Below, piece by piece: positions 26,635 through 34,635 of a stretch of 64,000 nucleotides of DNA (positions are counted from its first letter, which is position 1; every line of letters begins with the position of its first letter). This DNA is from G963668345 sp965226215 (GTDB lineage Bacteria; Acidobacteriota; Terriglobia; Bryobacterales; UBA6623). The stretch is from NCBI GenBank assembly GCA_965226215.1, contig CBDDCH010000002.1, forward strand, positions 806,001 to 870,000. Direction: 5' to 3'. Made by a program: the position numbers and the translations under genes. Below the pieces are notes generated by a model. That model worked only from the letters and a program-made list of their open reading frames with translations. It searched no databases and had not been told where the DNA came from.

Positions 26635-28365
26635 TCACAAAACCGGCCCCGCGTCCGCGCCCAACATCGCCCGCCGCAGCAGCGGAATCGGGGGACCACC
26701 GTAGGAGAGAAAGCGGTCGTGAAACTCGCGCCAAACTTGGCGTCCCCCGCGAGTAGATGTCCAGTCATCCCGCAGCTTGCGGATCATCAGTTTGCCCAGT
26801 GTGTAGTTCAGATAGGCCGGGTCGAAGGTTCCCCGCGCCGCCTGTTGGCGAGCGTTCCCCGGGTCCTGGAAGGCCTTCTCACGAAACATCTGCTCGGATT
26901 CCTCGACAGTCATTTGGCCCGCATGCAGACCGATCGCAGACAGATACCGTACATTCCTCAGCAAAGCGTTCAGAAGCTGGCCGATACGCGTTTCGTGATC
27001 ACCGCGGTTGAGCCCCGCTTCCCAGACCAACTCCTCGACGTAGTGTGCCCACCCCTCGGCGAAGCCGTAGCCGACGAAAAGCCTTCCGATGGTGGACAGG
27101 GATCGGTTGGAGTGAAGGTACTGCAGAAAGTGCCCGGGCCAGACTTCGTGCACGGAAATAAACAAAAGATCGGAAGCGCCTGGAAGGTAGTCTTGCCGCT
27201 CTTTCTCCGTCCAGGTGGGATCAGGCGGTGCGATGTAGTAGATTGACGGCAGATTCGCTTCCAACGGACCGGGGATATCGATGTAGGCCGCGTTCCATCG
27301 CATGTAGGGGGGCGACTCGGCGACGCGGGCTTCTTCGGTCCCCGGTATGCTCACTAGATCGTTTTCCGCAACAAACCGCTTCAGGCTGCCTAGCTGTTCT
27401 CGGGCAGCCGCGACCGGTCCCTGGGCGGGTTTGCGCGACTGGACCCGCGCTACGCATTCCACGATGGTCTTCCCCGATGCGAACTCAGCGCAGGCTTGCT
27501 CCAAGGCTGCCATATTCCGTTCCAGGTCCTCGCGCCCAAGCTGTTCGAGACGATCGAGACCTATCCCAACCCGTTCCGTCTCGTAAAGCATCCGCGAAAA
27601 CAAATCCGGCCCGAGCGCAAAGTCGTCGTTCGCTTCCGCTTCTTGCTCGCCCAACCAAGCGTCCAGGCTGCTCATCGCCGCTATTGCTTCGGCGTTAGCC
27701 TCGCCGAACTCGGCTTGTAGAGCTGGATCCGCGACGGCTTTGAACACACCAGGTACATCTTTTTTGAAGTACGAAACCAATCCCCCGAACACCGTGCGGC
27801 CGATTTCGACGTGGGTTCTGGGTAGGGGGGTGCGCAGGTTGGCTTTGATTTGCTCGGCCGCTTGCGGCAGATTCTTCGCGTAGGCAATGTAGGAACGCAG
27901 CCGCTGGTGAAGGGGGGCGTATTGGCGGGTGACATAGACGTTCGGGTCAAGGGCGTCAGCGTAAAAAGTCGGATTGCGATAGGCCGCTTGGGAAGTTTCG
28001 AGCCAGAACAGGCGTTCATCGGCGACCGCTACAAGATAATCCCGCTCGAACTCCTGCTGCTCACTGAGACGGTTGGTCTCAAAGGCCTTCGCTCGTTCGC
28101 GGCTGCCTTTTAGAAACGCGGCTGCGCGTGCCAGCCCTTCGGTGCTCCAGTCCGGCAGCCTGCCGTCGAAGTCGTGCCTCCCGGCATCAACGGCCGAAGC
28201 AGGATCGACCTCGAACAAGCCTTCAATGAATTCCTCTTGAAAAGAATCCCAGCTGGAATCTTTGTCTTGATCCGATGTTGTCAAAGACTTACAGCCTCCT
28301 AGCAAGATGATCGACACGAAGCTCGACGACAAGAGCAAGGCTGTTACCGCACCGCGAATACCCAT
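26635..28365 (-). CDS. DUF885 family lipoprotein, putative metallopeptidase
   Basis: A 576-residue exported protein. The signal peptide ends in a lipobox LLGGC with Cys at about residue 25. The DUF885 region fills the rest of the protein. A conserved HEVWPGHFLQYL motif at about residue 400 resembles the zinc-binding HExxH-type motif of related peptidases. Downstream GFAEGWAHYVEELVWEAG supplies the expected Glu. The family is large in Acidobacteriota and is thought to be peptidase-like, but few members have been tested. The gene is monocistronic, with a non-coding repeat-bearing space of about 300 bases before it. Confidence 0.85.
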   Translation of the reverse strand: MGIRGAVTALLLSSSFVSIILLGGCKSLTTSDQDKDSSWDSFQEEFIEGLFEVDPASAVDAGRHDFDGRLPDWSTEGLARAAAFLKGSRERAKAFETNRLSEQQEFERDYLVAVADERLFWLETSQAAYRNPTFYADALDPNVYVTRQYAPLHQRLRSYIAYAKNLPQAAEQIKANLRTPLPRTHVEIGRTVFGGLVSYFKKDVPGVFKAVADPALQAEFGEANAEAIAAMSSLDAWLGEQEAEANDDFALGPDLFSRMLYETERVGIGLDRLEQLGREDLERNMAALEQACAEFASGKTIVECVARVQSRKPAQGPVAAAREQLGSLKRFVAENDLVSIPGTEEARVAESPPYMRWNAAYIDIPGPLEANLPSIYYIAPPDPTWTEKERQDYLPGASDLLFISVHEVWPGHFLQYLHSNRSLSTIGRLFVGYGFAEGWAHYVEELVWEAGLNRGDHETRIGQLLNALLRNVRYLSAIGLHAGQMTVEESEQMFREKAFQDPGNARQQAARGTFDPAYLNYTLGKLMIRKLRDDWTSTRGGRQVWREFHDRFLSYGGPPIPLLRRAMLGADAGPVL

Positions 28366-28606
28366 TGTCGACGTCTTCCCGGTCCTGGGCCAGCATTATC
28401 GCAGTAGGGCTTGTGGCCTGCAAGCTCCCTCACCCTCGCGGCTCAGAATCGGGGCTGCTGCCGACCGGTTCCCCAAACGGAGCCGCGCGCGTCAGAGTCT
28501 GTGAAAAAACCGGGGACTGTCCCAAGCGCCGTGCGCGGGCGAGACGTTTTATCAATGATTTGCGGGAGGCGCGGTGGACTGTACCAAGGTTTTTTCCAGT
28601 GACAGA

Positions 28607-28630
28607 GCTCGCCGCGGCGCCGCGGCGAGC
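28607..28630. repeat. Perfect 24-bp GC palindrome
   Basis: GCTCGCCGCGGC followed directly by its exact reverse complement GCCGCGGCGAGC. It lies 34 bases beyond the rlmH stop, in the otherwise empty space between rlmH and the DUF885 gene. There is no U run after it on the rlmH strand, so a role as a simple intrinsic terminator is doubtful. Confidence 0.6.
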
Positions 28631-28663
28631 ATAGAGCGTTCGGTTCCCTACCACTCGTGCCCT

Positions 28664-29068
28664 TCACCGCGGGTAAGGGTGGTTTCGCAGAATCGTGAAG
28701 GCCCGGTAGATTTGCTCCGCGAGGACAACCCGCGCCAGCTCGTGCGGCAGGGTCATTTTGGAGAGCGACAACAGTAGATCGGCATCCTCAAGGAATGACG
28801 GGGAGAATCCATCCGCCCCGCCGACAAAGAAGGCAACGTCTCGCTGGGCTTTTTCTAGGAACGTAGCTAGCTCCTGAGAACTCATTTGCCTTCCGCTGGG
28901 GTCAAGCACGACTTTCGCTGTACGCTGATAGTCCTTGACGGCGCGCTCGTCTTTAAGCGAACGCATTTCGACGCGGCAGTAGTGCTGAATGCGCCGAGCG
29001 TAGTCCTCGGCCAGGAGGTTTGCTTCGCGATTCCGGGGTTTGCCGATGTAGAGCAGGTAGAGTTTCAA
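28664..29068 (-). CDS. rlmH: 23S rRNA (pseudouridine1915-N3)-methyltransferase RlmH
   Basis: A 134-residue SPOUT methyltransferase that methylates pseudouridine 1915 in helix 69 of 23S rRNA. It starts MKLYLLYIGKPRNREANLLA. The family core is present: LDPSGRQMSSQELATFLEKA, then VAFFVGGADGFSPSFL, and the C-terminal knot LSLSKMTLPHELARVVLAEQ. It ends with the conserved NHPYPR-type tail. Length is standard. It follows rsfS by 27 bases, a frequent bacterial pair; nadD, often the third member, is 10 kb away here. Confidence 0.96.
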   Translation of the reverse strand: MKLYLLYIGKPRNREANLLAEDYARRIQHYCRVEMRSLKDERAVKDYQRTAKVVLDPSGRQMSSQELATFLEKAQRDVAFFVGGADGFSPSFLEDADLLLSLSKMTLPHELARVVLAEQIYRAFTILRNHPYPR

Positions 29069-29095
29069 CGTGTATTTGGGGCAACCTGTCTCCCA

Positions 29096-29446
29096 CTAGG
29101 CCGCCTCGGGGATCGGCAGCCGGGGTGCGTTCCTCCAAAGTCTTTCGAGATCGTAGAAACGGCGTGATTCTTCCGAAAAGATGTGAGTAACGAAGTCACC
29201 GTAGTCCATGAGAATCCATTCCGCGTTCTGATAGCCTTCGATCCCAATAGGACGCACACCTTCCTTTTTCAGGGCCATCTCGATCGCATCGGAGATGGCC
29301 TGGTTTTGGCGGGCATTCGTGCCCGCGCATATCACAAACGTGTCGGTGAAAGAGCTGATCTTGGCGATGTCGAGAACGACAATCTCTTCGCCTTTCCTCG
29401 ACCGGGCAGCCTCAACCGCTACCTCCCACTCACTCATCTCGGCCAT
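29096..29446 (-). CDS. rsfS: Ribosome silencing factor RsfS
   Basis: A 116-residue protein of the RsfS/Iojap family, which binds ribosomal protein uL14 and blocks subunit joining during nutrient limitation. The core reads EEIVVLDIAKISSFTDTFVI, CAGTNARQNQAISDAIEMAL, then GYQNAEWILMDYGDFVTHIF. All family blocks are present and the length is normal. It is upstream of rlmH on the same strand. Confidence 0.94.
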   Translation of the reverse strand: MAEMSEWEVAVEAARSRKGEEIVVLDIAKISSFTDTFVICAGTNARQNQAISDAIEMALKKEGVRPIGIEGYQNAEWILMDYGDFVTHIFSEESRRFYDLERLWRNAPRLPIPEAA

Positions 29447-29726
29447 TCTCGTGACCTACTATCTTAGCTCCCATCGGACGCGACAGAGCGTCTTCTGAAC
29501 TAATAAGCTGTCCCAGACAAGACTGTCTGATCGTCCTGGCGACGTGGCGCACGCTTTCAGCGTGCTGTGTCGGGCTTTCGATCCCGACATTTTCGAATCG
29601 ATAGTGAACTCGTCTCCCGGCCGGGCAAGACAGGTGGGCAGTGTCTCAGCTTCGCGACGAACGCTGGGTCGACCTAAAGACACGACCGGATAGGTGTTTC
29701 GCTTCGCTGTGTTATATTAGTCTCCG
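29447..29726. other. Intergenic space with nested palindromic repeats
   Basis: About 280 bases between the divergent rsfS and nuoA. It contains AGACAAGACTGTCT at about 29517-29530, and a GCACGCTTTCAGCGTGC hairpin followed by GTCGGG/CCCGAC at about 29547-29590. These resemble the elements at 39371-39480. A TATATT-like -10 for nuoA is at about 29712-29717. Confidence 0.5.
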
Positions 29727-30083
29727 ATGCCGCGCGGCTACATCCCCATCTTGATCTTTCTTGCTCTCGCCGCGGCCTTCCCCATCGTTACGATCCTTGC
29801 GGCGAAGCTTATTCGACCCAGTGTGCCCGGAAAAGTCAAGGCCGAGCCCTACGAGTGCGGCATAGAGCCGGAAGGCGACACGCGGGGACGATACTCCATC
29901 CGCTTCTACTTGGTCGCCATCCTGTTTGTCATCTTCGACGTGGAAACGGTCTTTCTGTTTCCGTGGGCCATTCAGTACGACGTCCTCGGGCTGTTCGGCC
30001 TAATCGAGATGTTGGTGTTCCTCGCCATTCTGATCGTCGGCTACATTTGGGTCTTTCGCCAGGGCGCCCTGAAGTGGGTCTGA
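29727..30083 (+). CDS. nuoA: NADH-quinone oxidoreductase subunit A
   Basis: A 118-residue membrane subunit of respiratory complex I with three transmembrane segments. Diagnostic features: the periplasmic/cytoplasmic loop with PYECGIEPEGDTRGRYSIRF and the second helix FVIFDVETVFLFPWA. Length is normal. No nuoB or any other complex I gene follows; the next gene is an SDR on the opposite strand. In most bacteria nuoA starts the nuo operon, so an isolated copy suggests that the remaining genes lie elsewhere or that this is an extra copy. Confidence 0.93.
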   Translation: MPRGYIPILIFLALAAAFPIVTILAAKLIRPSVPGKVKAEPYECGIEPEGDTRGRYSIRFYLVAILFVIFDVETVFLFPWAIQYDVLGLFGLIEMLVFLAILIVGYIWVFRQGALKWV

Positions 30084-30182
30084 CCCAACGCTCTCACCTC
30101 AGTTCTCTAGCCCACTTTTCTCACCACTGTCACAGCGATTGGTACGAAAGGCTCGCTAGCGGAACGACCCCGGCTCTCCACC

Positions 30183-30995
30183 TTACACGCACTTGAGGGT
30201 AATGCCCCCGTCGACCACCAGCTCTGCTCCAGTCACGTACTTGGCTTCGTCCGAGGCGAGATAGAGGGACGCATAGGCCACGTCCCAGGCATCGCCGCCT
30301 TTTCCCATGGGTACCTGGGCCGCCCGGATTCGGAACATCTCCTCGACATCTCCGTCGGCGTAGTGGTCCGCTAGTGACTTCTCCACCAAGGGAGTGCGCA
30401 TCAAACCGGGGCAAACGCTATTGCAGCGAATCCCCTTGGGAGCATACTGCGCCGCGACGACGCGCGTGAAGTGGCTCACCGCCGCCTTCGAGGTGTTATA
30501 AGCGATATAAGGGATGCCGACGTCGCGTAGCCCCGCGATGGAGGAGATGTTGACGATGGCTCCGGCCCCCTGCCGCTCCATCACGGGCAGGACGTACTTA
30601 CAGGTGAGGAACATGCTCTTCAGGTTGATGTTGTGGACTCGGTCCCAGTCCTCCTCGCTGGTCTCCACCGGCCCGCCCATCGCCAGAGTGCCTACATTGT
30701 TCTGTAGCACGTCGATACGACCGTAGTTCGCCAAGCAACCCTCCACCATGGCCTCGACCTGATCCGAGCGGGAGACGTCGCACTCCCATGCCTCGGCCCG
30801 GCCGCCCTCACCGCGGATAAGGTCGCGGGTCTCCTCGGCCGCCTTGCTGCGAATGTCCACGCAGAAGACGGCAGCTCCCTCGCGGGCGAACAGCACAGCC
30901 GTGGCCTTTCCGTTACCCCAGCCCGGCCCTACACAGCCCGCGCCGGATACGATAGCCACCTTGTCTTTGAGTCGTGCACCCATTCTTTGGACCAT
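30183..30995 (-). CDS. Short-chain dehydrogenase/reductase
   Basis: A 270-residue classical SDR. I choose the ATG at 30995, with AAAGGG upstream; a second ATG at 30983 is possible. The cofactor motif is the expanded form SGAGCVGPGWGNGKATAV near the N-terminus. The catalytic Ser is in VNISSIAGL, and the Tyr and Lys are in AYNTSKAAVSHFTR. The NNVGTL motif is an NNAG variant. The C-terminal DVAYASLYLASDEAKYVTG and VVDGGITLKCV are typical. The substrate is unknown. It is on the same strand as the acyl-CoA ligase and NIPSNAP genes upstream, which may form a loose catabolic group. Confidence 0.88.
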   Translation of the reverse strand: MVQRMGARLKDKVAIVSGAGCVGPGWGNGKATAVLFAREGAAVFCVDIRSKAAEETRDLIRGEGGRAEAWECDVSRSDQVEAMVEGCLANYGRIDVLQNNVGTLAMGGPVETSEEDWDRVHNINLKSMFLTCKYVLPVMERQGAGAIVNISSIAGLRDVGIPYIAYNTSKAAVSHFTRVVAAQYAPKGIRCNSVCPGLMRTPLVEKSLADHYADGDVEEMFRIRAAQVPMGKGGDAWDVAYASLYLASDEAKYVTGAELVVDGGITLKCV

Positions 30996-31122
30996 CCGGC
31001 CCTTTCGTCTTCCTGCCCGGCTACTGCTCAGTTGCAAAAGTTCGCGTATTTAAAAAGGCCTTTCCCGAAGGATCGTACGGCCATCTGTCTGGCCCGGAAG
31101 TGTTTTGTTCACAGAGCCTTCC

Positions 31123-31148
31123 GAGCCGCGACCGTGAGGGAGCGGTCC
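31123..31148 (+). repeat. Dispersed GAGCCGCG repeat (family C)
   Basis: GAGCCGCGACCGTGAGGGAG followed by CGGTCC. Matches the copies at 17014 and 52255. It lies in the 200-base space between the ligase and the SDR. Confidence 0.55.
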
Positions 31149-31193
31149 CAGGATTGCCGGCCATAAACGATCGTGAACTTATGCAACTAAGCA

Positions 31194-32720
31194 CTACCCG
31201 GATGTGTTCTTCTGCTCCATTTCACGCAAGGCGGTCTTCAAGATCTTCCCGTAATTGTTCTTCGGGAGACTGTCGAGGACCCGATAGTCCTTCGGCCGTT
31301 TGAAACGCGCTATGTGTTGCAGGCAGAAATCGTTGAGCTTGCTCGTGTCGATGCTGGCGCCCGCGGCCGGGACCACGTAGGCGACCACGGCCTCGCCCCA
31401 TTCCCGGTCCGGCCGGCCGATCACCGATGCCTGCGCCACCTCTGGGTGCGTGAGCAGCACTTCCTCCACTTCCCGGGGATAAATGTTCGCGCCTCCCGAG
31501 ATGATTACGTCGTTCGAACGGTCCTTGAGAGTGAGAAAGCCATCCTCGTCGAAGACGCCCAAGTCGCCGGTGTGCAGCCAGCCGCCGCGAAGAGTCGACG
31601 CCGTCGCTTCCGGGTCGCTCCAGTAGCCCGACATCACCGAGTCGCCTCGCACCAGAACCTCACCCAACTCGCCCGGGGGAAGAGGATGGTCATCCGCATC
31701 CGCCACCTCGACCTCCACCACGCTCTGAGGCACACCCGCGGACGCCAATCGCTCGAGCCAGCGGGGATGCTCCGTCGCGGCGTGCGCCGAGGCGTTCAAC
31801 GCCGTGATGGTCATCGGGCTCTCCCCTTGGCCGTAGAGCTGAGAGAGCTTCGGGCCGAAGCGATCGAGCCCCGCGCGGCAGTCCTCTACGTACATCGGCC
31901 CCCCACCGTAGATGATTGTCTTCAGGTTGGCGGTGTCCTCGTCCCGAGGATGATCGAGCAACCTCTTGACCATAGTGGGCGCTGCGAAGAAGGAGATCCT
32001 CGGCCAGCGTCGGATGACGGCGTAGATCTCGTCCGTGTCGAAGCCGCCGCTTTCGGGAACGACGTGGCAAGAGGCTTGGGTCACGTGGGGAAGGCTGTAG
32101 AGCCCGGACCCGTGACTCATCGGCGCCGCGTGGAGGATGGCCTTCCACGGGCTGCCGGGGTCCACGTCGGCGAAGTAACAGAAGCACATCGAGAGCAGAT
32201 TGCGATGGGTCAGAGTCGCTCCTTTAGGTTTCCCGGTTGTCCCACTCGTATAGAACAGCCAGGCGGAGTCGTCCGCTTCCCGCGCCACAAGGCTCGATGG
32301 CTCGCTCGCCATCAGCTTCTCGTATTCCCTGTCCGGCACCGCCATGACTCTCTCGAGCGCGCCACCGACCAGCGTACCGACCGTATGCGCCAGATCCGGT
32401 GTGGCGAAGCAGAGTCGCGCTCCGGCGTTTTCTAAGATGTAGGCGAACTCGCTCGGGTGCAGCTTAGCGTTGACGGGGACCACCACCAGGCCGGCGTGCC
32501 AGCAGGCATACAAGATCTCGAGATACTGAGGACAGTTCTTCATCGTCAGGGCCACCCGGTCGCCCGGCTTGAGACCCAACCGAACGGCGAGACCCCCGGC
32601 CAGCCGCGCCACTCGCTCCGCAAGAGCTTGATAGGTGAGGAGCACGGCATCGGCCTGGGCCACCGCCGGCCGCTCACCGTGGGCAAGACCCGCCCGCACC
32701 ATGTGATTGGCGATGTTCAT
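31194..32720 (-). CDS. AMP-dependent acyl-CoA synthetase/ligase
   Basis: A 508-residue adenylate-forming ligase. It starts at ATG 32720, which directly follows an AGAGGAG ribosome site; the longer frame upstream is not supported. The AMP-binding P-loop is LFYTSGTTGKPKGATLTH. A later core is YGQGESPMTITALN, and the hinge and A8 region is WLHTGDLGVFDEDGFLTLKD. The C-terminal catalytic Lys is in LPKNNYGKILKTALREM. Architecture matches medium/long-chain fatty acyl-CoA or aromatic acid CoA ligases. Which acid is activated cannot be told. Confidence 0.9.
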   Translation of the reverse strand: MNIANHMVRAGLAHGERPAVAQADAVLLTYQALAERVARLAGGLAVRLGLKPGDRVALTMKNCPQYLEILYACWHAGLVVVPVNAKLHPSEFAYILENAGARLCFATPDLAHTVGTLVGGALERVMAVPDREYEKLMASEPSSLVAREADDSAWLFYTSGTTGKPKGATLTHRNLLSMCFCYFADVDPGSPWKAILHAAPMSHGSGLYSLPHVTQASCHVVPESGGFDTDEIYAVIRRWPRISFFAAPTMVKRLLDHPRDEDTANLKTIIYGGGPMYVEDCRAGLDRFGPKLSQLYGQGESPMTITALNASAHAATEHPRWLERLASAGVPQSVVEVEVADADDHPLPPGELGEVLVRGDSVMSGYWSDPEATASTLRGGWLHTGDLGVFDEDGFLTLKDRSNDVIISGGANIYPREVEEVLLTHPEVAQASVIGRPDREWGEAVVAYVVPAAGASIDTSKLNDFCLQHIARFKRPKDYRVLDSLPKNNYGKILKTALREMEQKNTSG

Positions 32721-32926
32721 CTCCTCTGCCCCGAAGATTGCGAGTCCAGACGAGCCTCCGATCGGGCCTCGCCCCAGCAGTCCGTGGCAAAAGTCGTGCA
32801 AGAGCGAAAAATGGGGACTGCCACCAATCCACTCCCTGTCATAGCCCCCGAAACAAAGCACTTAGCCTGAAGTGAATTGGCTGGCTGTACCCGATTTTTC
32901 GCGACCTTCACTTCTACCACGGCCTG

Positions 32927-33226
32927 TTAACCGAGAGGCACCGGCTCTATTACCCGGACCTCCATCTTGGCGATGTGGTCCTTCGGTAAATCGCCCAGGG
33001 CCTGGCGCTCGGGCGAGGCGAAGTATTCGGCTTCCCTATCGCGGATAACATCCGCGCTGTCGAAGCTTCGCACCCAGATGAATTCGTTCTGCTCGGCGTT
33101 GACCCAGGCGGCTTCGACCGGAATGGCCAGCTTTCGGTGGATCGGCCGAATCTGCTCGTTGAAGAGCGTCAGCCAGGAACTCATCATGCCCGGGTTGATG
33201 GTGTAGATTCGTAGCTGCGAGACCAT
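32927..33226 (-). CDS. NIPSNAP family protein
   Basis: A 99-residue single-domain protein of the NIPSNAP family, a ferredoxin-like dimeric alpha-beta barrel fold. Characteristic parts: MVSQLRIYTINPGMMSSWL at the start, then HRKLAIPVEAAWVNAEQNE, then FIWVRSFDSADVIRDREAEY. Bacterial members often sit beside dehydrogenases and CoA ligases, as here, but their role is not established. The gene is upstream of the acyl-CoA ligase on the same strand. Confidence 0.85.
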   Translation of the reverse strand: MVSQLRIYTINPGMMSSWLTLFNEQIRPIHRKLAIPVEAAWVNAEQNEFIWVRSFDSADVIRDREAEYFASPERQALGDLPKDHIAKMEVRVIEPVPLG

Positions 33227-33539
33227 TGTTTTACTCCCCTAAGGATACCTCTAGATTTCTACGAGTCAGTCCCTCCACCCGGTGATCGAGAGGACCGGGA
33301 AGCGCCGGCGTGTGGCGACAACAGCGACGATGTTCTTGGCGCGCCACACTCAAAGCAGCGAATGATCCACTGGCCCGCTTCGCTCTCAGCCGGTGCGGTA
33401 AGGGCTCGGTGACAGTACCGCCGCGACATGTCGCCCTGGACAAGCGGGATCGCTTGTCCCCATTTGAGTCGTCACAAGCTGCGGCAGTAGGGACCGGCGA
33501 TCTCGCCGGTCCAGAGGTCCGACATGTCGCCCCCGGGGA
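33227..33539. repeat. Cluster of palindromic elements
   Basis: Contains GGACAAGCGGGATCGCTTGT (then CCC) at 33438-33460, and GGACCGGCGATCTCGCCGGT (then CC) preceded by GTAG at 33487-33512. The motif GACATGTCGCC occurs twice, at about 33425 and 33521. The cluster replaces the expected 3' half of the broken ORF6N gene that follows on the reverse strand. No gene is seen in this stretch. Confidence 0.6.
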
Positions 33540-33809
33540 GCCGCCTGGCTGCCCCCGCTTTAAGGTGCCAATTTGGAACCTTAAAGCTCGGTTCTCTTCG
33601 GACGTCAGGCGCAACATAAAGTCTTCGGGGAAACGATTTCGATTCCGATTGACCTGTCACTTCAGGTACTTGGTCTCAACGCCGTACAGCTCGGCAAGGT
33701 CGGAATCGAGCATAACCTTGTGTCCGCGAATCAGAAAAATGCGCCGCTCGATCATCTCGACGGGAACCTGCAGCTGCTCGCTGCTTGAGAGTTTAGATTT
33801 TTTGGCCAT
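33540..33809 (-). pseudogene. ORF6N/KilA-N-type DNA-binding domain gene, truncated and interrupted
   Basis: Starts MAKKSKLSSSEQLQVP at 33809 and continues with IFLIRGHKVMLDSDLAELYG, the signature start of ORF6N domains. An in-frame TGA at 33657-33659 interrupts it right after VETKYLK. The same frame then resumes with NRFPEDFMLRLTSEENRAL and RFQIGTLKRG, the expected next part of the domain. After that the sequence turns into palindromic repeat DNA. Intact family members are about 150-300 residues, so the C-terminal half is lost. Such proteins are common on mobile elements; function is unknown. Confidence 0.8.
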
Positions 33810-33897
33810 TCTGGAAATGGTTACGGAAAAGTACTCGGCTTCGCTGAGGTGCCCCGGCTCCCCGCCAGCCCTACGATACAATGTGAAGGGCCTCGCC

Positions 33898-34635
33898 ATG
33901 CACGTTACTGTCTTGTTTTTCGGCATGTTAAAGGACCTGATTGGCCGCTCCCAGGACGATCTGGAACTCCCCGAGGGATCCCGCCTGGAAACGGTCTTCG
34001 AGCACTATGCGTCCCAATTCCCGAGGCTACACCAGATGGCTGGCAGTATCGCGCTGGCGCGCAACCACGAGTTTGCCGACCCTGACGCGGCGCTCGGCGA
34101 CGGGGATGAGGTCGCCTTGATGCCTCCGGTGAGCGGGGGCGCTGCGGGTTCGTCCCCTTGGCTCGCCAGCGCCGGCGAAGAATCCAGCTTATACGCTCTC
34201 ACCAAGCAGCCGATCGACATTCAGGTTCTCAAGCAGCGACTTGTCCAAGGTGAAGATGGCGCGGTCGTCACCTTTGAAGGGGTTGTGCGAAACCATTCCG
34301 GTGAGCGTAAGACCCGCTTTCTCGACTACGAATGCTACGTTCCGGTGGCCATGAGCAAGATGCAAGAAATCGGCCGCCAGATCCTCGAAACCTATCCGAT
34401 TCGCGGAATCACGATGGTGCATCGCTTGGGGCGGCTCGAGATCAGCGAGACAAGTGTTGCCATCCTGGTCACGGCTGCGCATCGCAAACCTGCCTATGAA
34501 GCCAGCCTGGAGGCCATCAACCGGCTCAAGCGCCTGGTCCCTATTTGGAAGAAAGAGTACTTCGAGGACGGCGAGGTCTGGGTCGAAGGGGAGTGGGAGG
34601 CCTCGGTTCCGCGCGGCGTGGGAACTCCCCAGTGA
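33898..34635 (+). CDS. moaDE: Fused molybdopterin synthase, MoaD-MoaE
   Basis: A 245-residue fusion. Residues 1-81 are the ubiquitin-like MoaD sulfur carrier (MHVTVLFFGMLKDLIGRSQD to LMPPVSGG). Residues about 100-245 are MoaE (TFEGVVRNHSGERKTRFLDY, then the catalytic-site ILVTAAHRKPAYEAS and LVPIWKKEYFEDGE). MoaD normally ends at the Gly-Gly that carries the thiocarboxylate. Here that Gly-Gly at 80-81 is internal, followed by AAGSSPWLAS. The ATG at 33898 is chosen as the first that begins MoaD; the longer frame upstream is repeat sequence. The next gene starts by GTG overlapping this stop codon. No other molybdenum cofactor genes are in the window. Confidence 0.93.
   Translation: MHVTVLFFGMLKDLIGRSQDDLELPEGSRLETVFEHYASQFPRLHQMAGSIALARNHEFADPDAALGDGDEVALMPPVSGGAAGSSPWLASAGEESSLYALTKQPIDIQVLKQRLVQGEDGAVVTFEGVVRNHSGERKTRFLDYECYVPVAMSKMQEIGRQILETYPIRGITMVHRLGRLEISETSVAILVTAAHRKPAYEASLEAINRLKRLVPIWKKEYFEDGEVWVEGEWEASVPRGVGTPQ

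Noticed and set aside
31314..32435. A 373-codon plus-strand open frame
   Set aside because: It is antisense to the acyl-CoA ligase, whose motifs are complete. The antisense product has no recognisable fold.
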